NCBI RefSeq assembly: GCF_011759605.1
Contig: NZ_JAAOYX010000003.1
Span: 422,107 to 486,106 of the forward strand
Origin: Luteibacter sp. SG786
Lineage (GTDB): Bacteria > Pseudomonadota > Gammaproteobacteria > Xanthomonadales > Rhodanobacteraceae
Length of the DNA stretch: 64,000 nucleotides
Direction: 5' to 3'
Shown here: piece after piece, positions 59,667-64,000 of the stretch
Position numbering within the stretch: position 1 is the stretch's first letter
Layout of the letters: each line of letters opens with the position of its first letter
Position numbers and translations under genes: made by a program
The notes under the pieces: model-generated
What the model saw: only the letters and a program-made list of their open reading frames with translations
Database searches by the model: none
What the model was told of the DNA's origin: nothing

Positions 59667-60902
59667 ATGAGAAACAAGAACGACAAACAGCTCGTCGTCG
59701 GCCTCGACATCGGCACCTCGAAGGTGGTCGCGATCGTCGGCGAGTACGAGCCCGGCGAACCGATCGAAGTCATCGGCATCGGCACCCACGTGTCGCGCGG
59801 CATGAAACGCGGCTCGGTGGTCGACATCGAATCCACCGTGCATTCCATCCAGCGCGCCGTGGAGGAAGCCGAACTGATGGCGGGTTGCGACATCCGCTCG
59901 GTGTACGCCTCGATCTCCGGCAGCCACCTGGAAACGCGCAACTCGCACGGCACCGCGGCGATTCGCGACCGCGAGGTGATGGCCGCCGACCTGGAGCAGG
60001 TGCTCGAAGCCGCCAGCGCCGTCGCCATTCCGGCCGATCGCAAGGTGCTTTACAAGGAATCGCAGGAATATCGCATCGACGGCCAGGACGGCATTCGCCA
60101 TCCGGTCGGCATGAGCGGCGTGCGCCTCGAGGCCAGCGTGCATCTGGTGACGGGTGCCGCCAGCGCCGTGCAGAACATCTCCAAGTGCATCCAGCGCTGC
60201 GGCCTCTCGGTCGACGAACTGGTGCCGGCCGCGGTGGCCAGCGCGAAGGCGGTGCTCACCGAAGACGAGCTCGAACTCGGCGTATGCCTCGTCGACATCG
60301 GTGCCGGCACTACCGACATCGCCATCTACACGCAGGGCGCCATTCGCTACACCAAGTCGCTGCCCGTCGGCGGGGATCAGGTGACGAACGACATCGCATA
60401 CGGCGTGCACACACCGACCGCTCACGCGGAAGAGATCAAAATCAAATATGCGTGCGCGCTCGCTCAACTCGCGCATGCGGAAGAAACCATCCAGGTGCCG
60501 AGTGTCGGCGATCGTCCACCTCGTCGGCTCGCCCGTCAGGCGCTGGCCCAGTCGGTGCAGGCGCGCTACGAGGAAATCTTCGAGATGGTGCAGGACGAAC
60601 TGCGCCGCTCCGGGTACGAAAGCCTCGTCGCCGCGGGCATCGTGCTTACCGGCGGTGCGTCGCGCATGGAAGGCGCGCTGGAGCTGGCCGAGGAGATCTT
60701 CCACAAGATGGTTCGCGTCGGCGTACCGCAGCACGTGTCCGGGCTGGGCGATGTCGTTTCGAGCGAATTGCATTCGACCGGCGTCGGCCTGCTGCTGCAC
60801 GGATCGCGGTCGAGCGGCGCTGCGCGTCACACCGGCTCCGCCGTCGGCCATGTCGGCAGCGTCGTCGAGAAGTTCCGAAGCTGGTTCACCAAGAATTTCT
60901 GA
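59667..60902 (+). CDS. ftsA: Cell division protein FtsA
   Basis: 411 residues, actin-like fold. VGLDIGTSKVVAIVGE binds ATP phosphates, LVDIGAGTTDIAIYTQGA is phosphate 2, and GIVLTGGASRMEG the adenosine motif. The C-terminal membrane-targeting helix is KFRSWFTKNF. It tethers FtsZ to the membrane. A 129-bp gap, possibly with an ftsZ promoter, follows. Confidence 0.97.
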   Translation: MRNKNDKQLVVGLDIGTSKVVAIVGEYEPGEPIEVIGIGTHVSRGMKRGSVVDIESTVHSIQRAVEEAELMAGCDIRSVYASISGSHLETRNSHGTAAIRDREVMAADLEQVLEAASAVAIPADRKVLYKESQEYRIDGQDGIRHPVGMSGVRLEASVHLVTGAASAVQNISKCIQRCGLSVDELVPAAVASAKAVLTEDELELGVCLVDIGAGTTDIAIYTQGAIRYTKSLPVGGDQVTNDIAYGVHTPTAHAEEIKIKYACALAQLAHAEETIQVPSVGDRPPRRLARQALAQSVQARYEEIFEMVQDELRRSGYESLVAAGIVLTGGASRMEGALELAEEIFHKMVRVGVPQHVSGLGDVVSSELHSTGVGLLLHGSRSSGAARHTGSAVGHVGSVVEKFRSWFTKNF

Positions 60903-61031
60903 TTTACCGGATAGCCGGTGCCCGATGGAATGGGGGCGCCGGGGCAAGAGGAAGGCCCGCAACCCATGGCCGACAAGGAGTCGCCCATGGGACATAAACC
61001 AATAAAACAAAAGTTCTGCGGAGGACGGGAA

Positions 61032-62213
61032 ATGTTTGAACTGATCGAAAAACTGGCACCGAATGCGGTCATCAAGGTCATCGGCGTGGGTGGCGGCGGC
61101 GGTAACGCCGTGGCTCACATGGTGAATTCCAACATCGAGGGCGTGGAGTTCGTCGTCGCCAACACCGACGCGCAGGCCATGAAGAGCTGCGCCTCGCGCA
61201 CGCACCTCCAACTCGGCGGCAACGTCACCAAGGGCCTGGGTGCCGGCGCGAATCCGGAAGTCGGCCGCCAGGCCGCGCTGGAAGACCGCGAGCGCATCGA
61301 GGAAATGCTCGAAGGCGCCGACATGGTCTTCATTACCGCCGGCATGGGCGGTGGCACCGGCACGGGCGCCGCACCGGTGGTGGCGCAGCTCGCCAAGGAG
61401 AAGGGCATCCTCACCGTGGCGGTGGTGACCAAGCCGTTCCCGTTCGAGGGCCGCCGTCGCATGCAGGTGGCGCTCAAGGGTATCGAGGATCTGTCCCAGC
61501 ACGTGGACTCCCTGATCACCGTGCCCAACGAGAAACTGCTCTCGGTGCTCGGCCGCGAAGTCACCCTCCTGAACGCCTTCAAGGCCGCCAACGACGTCCT
61601 GCAGGGCGCGGTGCAGGGCATTGCCGACCTGATCACGGCCCCGGGCCTCATCAACGTCGACTTCGCCGACGTCCGCACCGTCATGAGCGAAATGGGCATG
61701 GCGATGATGGGTTCGGGTACCGCCCGCGGCGACGACCGCGCCCAGGCGGCGGCCGAAGCGGCGATCAACAACCCGCTGCTCGAGGACGTGAACCTGTCCG
61801 GTGCCTGCGGCATCCTGGTGAACGTCACCGCCGGGCCGAACCTCACCATGCGCGAGTTCGACGAAATCGGCCGGGTCATCCACGACTTCGCATCGGAAGA
61901 CGCGACGGTGGTGATCGGCACCTCGCTCGACCCGGAAATGCAGGACGATGTTCGCGTCACCGTGGTGGCCACGGGCCTCAACCGCGGCGTGGCCGCCAAG
62001 CAGCCCGTGCGCCAGCCGGTGCAGCAGCACGTGGAAATGCGCCAGCGTCCGCGCCCCGTCGTGCTGCGTACGGGCACCGGCAACGAGGTGGTGGATTACG
62101 CCGCCGACGTGGCGCCGACGGTCCGTTCGGAGCCGGCACAGCCGCAGAAGAACGCCGAGCCGGCCATCGACTACCTCGACATTCCTGCGTTCCTGCGCCG
62201 TCAGGCCGACTGA
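61032..62213 (+). CDS. ftsZ: Cell division GTPase FtsZ
   Basis: 393 residues from MFELIEKLAP, with GGAGG upstream; longer in-frame starts are rejected. The tubulin signature GGGTGTG is at 106-112. A variable linker (about 320-375) precedes the C-terminal tip DYLDIPAFLRRQAD that binds FtsA and other partners. It forms the Z-ring. Confidence 0.98.
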   Translation: MFELIEKLAPNAVIKVIGVGGGGGNAVAHMVNSNIEGVEFVVANTDAQAMKSCASRTHLQLGGNVTKGLGAGANPEVGRQAALEDRERIEEMLEGADMVFITAGMGGGTGTGAAPVVAQLAKEKGILTVAVVTKPFPFEGRRRMQVALKGIEDLSQHVDSLITVPNEKLLSVLGREVTLLNAFKAANDVLQGAVQGIADLITAPGLINVDFADVRTVMSEMGMAMMGSGTARGDDRAQAAAEAAINNPLLEDVNLSGACGILVNVTAGPNLTMREFDEIGRVIHDFASEDATVVIGTSLDPEMQDDVRVTVVATGLNRGVAAKQPVRQPVQQHVEMRQRPRPVVLRTGTGNEVVDYAADVAPTVRSEPAQPQKNAEPAIDYLDIPAFLRRQAD

Positions 62214-62283
62214 CCGGCACCCACGCAAGACACGTTAAGGAAAACGTGAGGGCGGTCCGACATGAAGCCGGTCTGCCCGGAGC

Positions 62284-62319
62284 CACCCGCCGCCCACCCG
62301 TCCGGGCGGCGGGTGCTTT
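62284..62319 (+). terminator. Terminator after ftsZ
   Basis: Perfect 12-bp stem CACCCGCCGCCC / GGGCGGCGGGTG, 8-nt loop, then CTTT. Confidence 0.75.
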
Positions 62320-62535
62320 GCGGTCTTTCGGAAAACCTGCATGTGATATCAAATACTTGCAAGTAATTGAAAGGACGGAAGATCAGTCGCAGGCTAAATG
62401 AGAATGGCTCTCGAAAGTTGCTGAAGGAACAGTGAAGCCAATGGTAGACTGTACCGTCCGGTTTGTTTATTCCGAGGTTAAGACTGTGTTAGCATGTGCG
62501 CCACTTAAGGCTGCTGCCACAAGGTTCTGCCCAAC
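62320..62535 (+). promoter_or_regulatory. lpxC leader with AT-rich palindromes
   Basis: The gap between ftsZ and lpxC, after the terminator, is distinctly AT-rich for this genome. It contains adjacent perfect palindromes TGATATCA (62344-62351) and TACTTGCAAGTA (62354-62365), a Fur-like half site ATGAGAAT near 62399, and candidate -10s (TAGACT at 62445). The lpxC promoter must lie here; which element is used cannot be decided. Confidence 0.5.
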
Positions 62536-63447
62536 ATGATCAAGCAGCGCACGCTCAAGAACATCATTCGCGCCACGGGCGTCGGTCTCCATACCGGCGA
62601 CAAGGTGTACATGACGCTTCGTCCCGCGGCGCCGAATACGGGCATCGTATTCCGCCGTACCGACCTCAATCCGCCCGTCGAACTGCATTCGCGTCCGGAG
62701 AACGTCGGTGACACGCGTCTTTCCACCACGCTGATCAACGGCGACGTTCGCGTCTCCACGGTCGAGCACCTGCTCTCGGCCATGGCCGGTCTGGGTATCG
62801 ACAACGCCTACGTGGATCTGTCGGCGCCGGAAGTGCCGATCATGGACGGCAGCGCCGGTCCGTTCGTGTTCCTCATCCAGTCCGCGGGCATCGAGGAACA
62901 GGACGCCGCGAAGCGTTTCATCCGCATCAAGAAGCCCGTCATCGTCCAGGACGGTGACAAGTGGGCGAAGCTCGAGCCGTTCGACGGCTTCAAGGTAGGC
63001 TTCTCGGTCGAGTTCGACCACCCGCTGTTCAACAAGCGCAATTCGCAGGCCGAGATGGACTTCTCGACCACGTCGTTCGTCAAGGAAGTCAGCCGCGCGC
63101 GCACCTTCGGTTTCATGCGCGACATCGAAATGCTCCGCGAGCGTAACCTCACCCTCGGCGGGTCGATGGACAACGCCGTGGTGCTGGACGACTACCGTGT
63201 GCTGAACGAAGACGGCCTCCGTTACGACAACGAGTTCGTCAAGCACAAGATCCTCGACGCCATCGGCGACATCTACATGCTGGGCCACAGCCTGATCGGC
63301 GCCTACTCCGCGCACAAGTCGGGTCACGAGCTCAACAACAAGCTGCTCCGCAGCCTGATGGCCGACGCCACGGCGTGGGAAGAGGTCAGCTTCAAGGATC
63401 CGGCGAAGGCCCCGATCTCCTACGCCCATCCGGCTCAGGCTGTCTAA
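62536..63447 (+). CDS. lpxC: UDP-3-O-acyl-N-acetylglucosamine deacetylase LpxC
   Basis: 303 residues, first committed enzyme of lipid A synthesis. Zinc ligands His78 ([10 protein letters not shown]), His237 and Asp241 (HKILD), and the second-shell His in HKSGHELNN are present; the [21 protein letters not shown]-terminus is standard. Follows ftsZ as in many proteobacteria and ends at a strong terminator. Confidence 0.97.
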   Translation: MIKQRTLKNIIRATGVGLHTGDKVYMTLRPAAPNTGIVFRRTDLNPPVELHSRPENVGDTRLSTTLINGDVRVSTVEHLLSAMAGLGIDNAYVDLSAPEVPIMDGSAGPFVFLIQSAGIEEQDAAKRFIRIKKPVIVQDGDKWAKLEPFDGFKVGFSVEFDHPLFNKRNSQAEMDFSTTSFVKEVSRARTFGFMRDIEMLRERNLTLGGSMDNAVVLDDYRVLNEDGLRYDNEFVKHKILDAIGDIYMLGHSLIGAYSAHKSGHELNNKLLRSLMADATAWEEVSFKDPAKAPISYAHPAQAV

Positions 63448-63473
63448 GCCTCCCCGTACCCCGTAAAAAACCG

Positions 63474-63501
63474 AAAGGCCGCGACTTGTCGCGGCCTTTT
63501 T
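63474..63501 (+). terminator. Terminator after lpxC
   Basis: AAAGGCCGCGAC / GTCGCGGCCTTT with TT loop, then two more T; also symmetrical enough to serve the opposite strand. Confidence 0.9.
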
Positions 63502-63531
63502 GCGTTTGTCGCCGGAGCTTCCGCAACACGC

Positions 63532-63605
63532 GTGAACCGGATCACGCTCCGTGAACTTTATGTACATTTTCGGTGTTCACGCGCTTGATGCGTGCTATAA
63601 AGTTC
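63532..63605. other. Overlapping inverted repeats between lpxC and the DUF721 gene
   Basis: GTGAAC at 63551-63556 can pair with GTTCAC at 63575-63580, while GAACTTTAT at 63553-63561 can pair with ATAAAGTTC at 63597-63605. The two pairings share bases and exclude each other. A direct repeat of GTGAAC lies at 63533-63538. Confidence 0.45.
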
Positions 63606-63663
63606 GCCACCTTCGCAGGTCCGTATGTGCTTACGGAACTCGGAGGCGATTCCAAGTATAGGA

Positions 63664-64000
63664 TTAATCTGAATTTTCGGCCTGGGAGGCCAGGTACAGG
63701 AACAGATCCCGCAACGTGGGGTCGGAGAGTGACGCAGCGGCGCCCCGCAGGTGGCGGGCCGCCGAAGCGGAAAGCGGTTTGTGCCGGTCGGGGATGACTT
63801 CCACGGGCGGCAGGGGGGCCACTTTCACAGCAACCGAGTGGGCCTTCGCGCCAATGGCGCGGGCGGCCTCGAGGATCTGCGCCTGGTAAAGGCGCACCCG
63901 CGAGGCCCAGGCCGACGAGGGCGCAAGGAAGACGAGCCTGCCGTCGCGCAGGTCCGCGAAGCGGACCTGATCGCATAACGGCGATGGCAGCGTCGCGCGC
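63664..64000 (-). CDS. DUF721 (DciA-like) protein, 5' truncated by window edge
   Basis: The frame is open from the end of the window; about 111 residues are visible and the N-terminus is missing. The segment VRFADLRDGRLVFLAPSSAW, then ASRVRLYQAQILEAA, is the DUF721 core. Members include DciA, which helps load DnaB; in pseudomonads such a gene sits between lpxC and secA, the same place as here. Short proline-rich linker and C-terminal tail follow. Confidence 0.85.
   Translation of the reverse strand, partial: RATLPSPLCDQVRFADLRDGRLVFLAPSSAWASRVRLYQAQILEAARAIGAKAHSVAVKVAPLPPVEVIPDRHKPLSASAARHLRGAAASLSDPTLRDLFLYLASQAENSD

Noticed and set aside
60918-61031. Earlier in-frame start for ftsZ
   Set aside because: Residues before MFELIEKL are unlike FtsZ, and GGAGG is correctly placed only for the chosen start.

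Overview
This window is a stretch of ordinary chromosome from a high-GC gammaproteobacterium. Its gene orders are typical of Lysobacterales (Xanthomonadales): rpoZ-spoT-ridA-recG; waaA beside tolC and pcm; rnpB beside rsmI and lpoA; and a dcw cluster without murD, running mraZ to ftsZ-lpxC. PPi-dependent phosphofructokinase with a proton-pumping pyrophosphatase, plus REPIN-type repeats in intergenic gaps, suggest Rhodanobacteraceae (Luteibacter/Dyella-like). That placement is inference from gene content. I see no prophage, insertion sequence, CRISPR array or tRNA gene.

Layout. 1-1.9 kb: end of the Mla phospholipid-transport operon (mlaC partial, mlaB) converging on mlaA. 2-7.2 kb: rpoZ, spoT, ridA, recG. 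7.3-10 kb: an ELM1-family protein, rutE, a YceI protein and a small zinc-finger protein. 10-16.6 kb: LPS genes (GT4 transferase, O-antigen-ligase-like protein, GT2 transferase, VirK/YbjX protein, lpxL, waaA). 16.6-17 kb: a 365-bp gap that looks like a structured RNA. 17-20 kb: tolC, pcm, a TetR regulator. 20-24 kb: TPP riboswitch and thiC, a ferritin-like protein, a DUF2333 protein. 24-29 kb: ppa, a prolyl oligopeptidase, hppA. 29-34 kb: an RcnB-like protein, a CodA-family deaminase, and a radical SAM / UdgX pair. 34-40.5 kb: PPi-PFK, adk, mpl, a Lon-N protein, an SDR and a sigma-54 activator. 40.8-46.4 kb: argD-like gene, HAD hydrolase, yraN, lpoA, rsmI, rnpB. 46.7-63.4 kb: the dcw cluster from mraZ to lpxC. 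63.7 kb to the edge: a partial DUF721 gene.

How the genes work together. Most of the window builds the cell envelope: lipid A and core (lpxC, lpxL, waaA, transferases), outer-membrane asymmetry (Mla), peptidoglycan precursors and septum (dcw cluster, mpl, lpoA). Pyrophosphate metabolism is concentrated in 11 kb: soluble pyrophosphatase, proton-pumping pyrophosphatase and PPi-dependent PFK. The least understood genes are the radical SAM protein and its UdgX partner, which form an uncharacterised presumed DNA-repair or DNA-modification module. The main non-coding items are the candidate RNA at 16.6-17 kb, the TPP riboswitch, rnpB, the MraZ-box array and about ten REP/REPIN copies, one of which supplies the last residues and stop codon of a HAD protein and another the stop codon of spoT.
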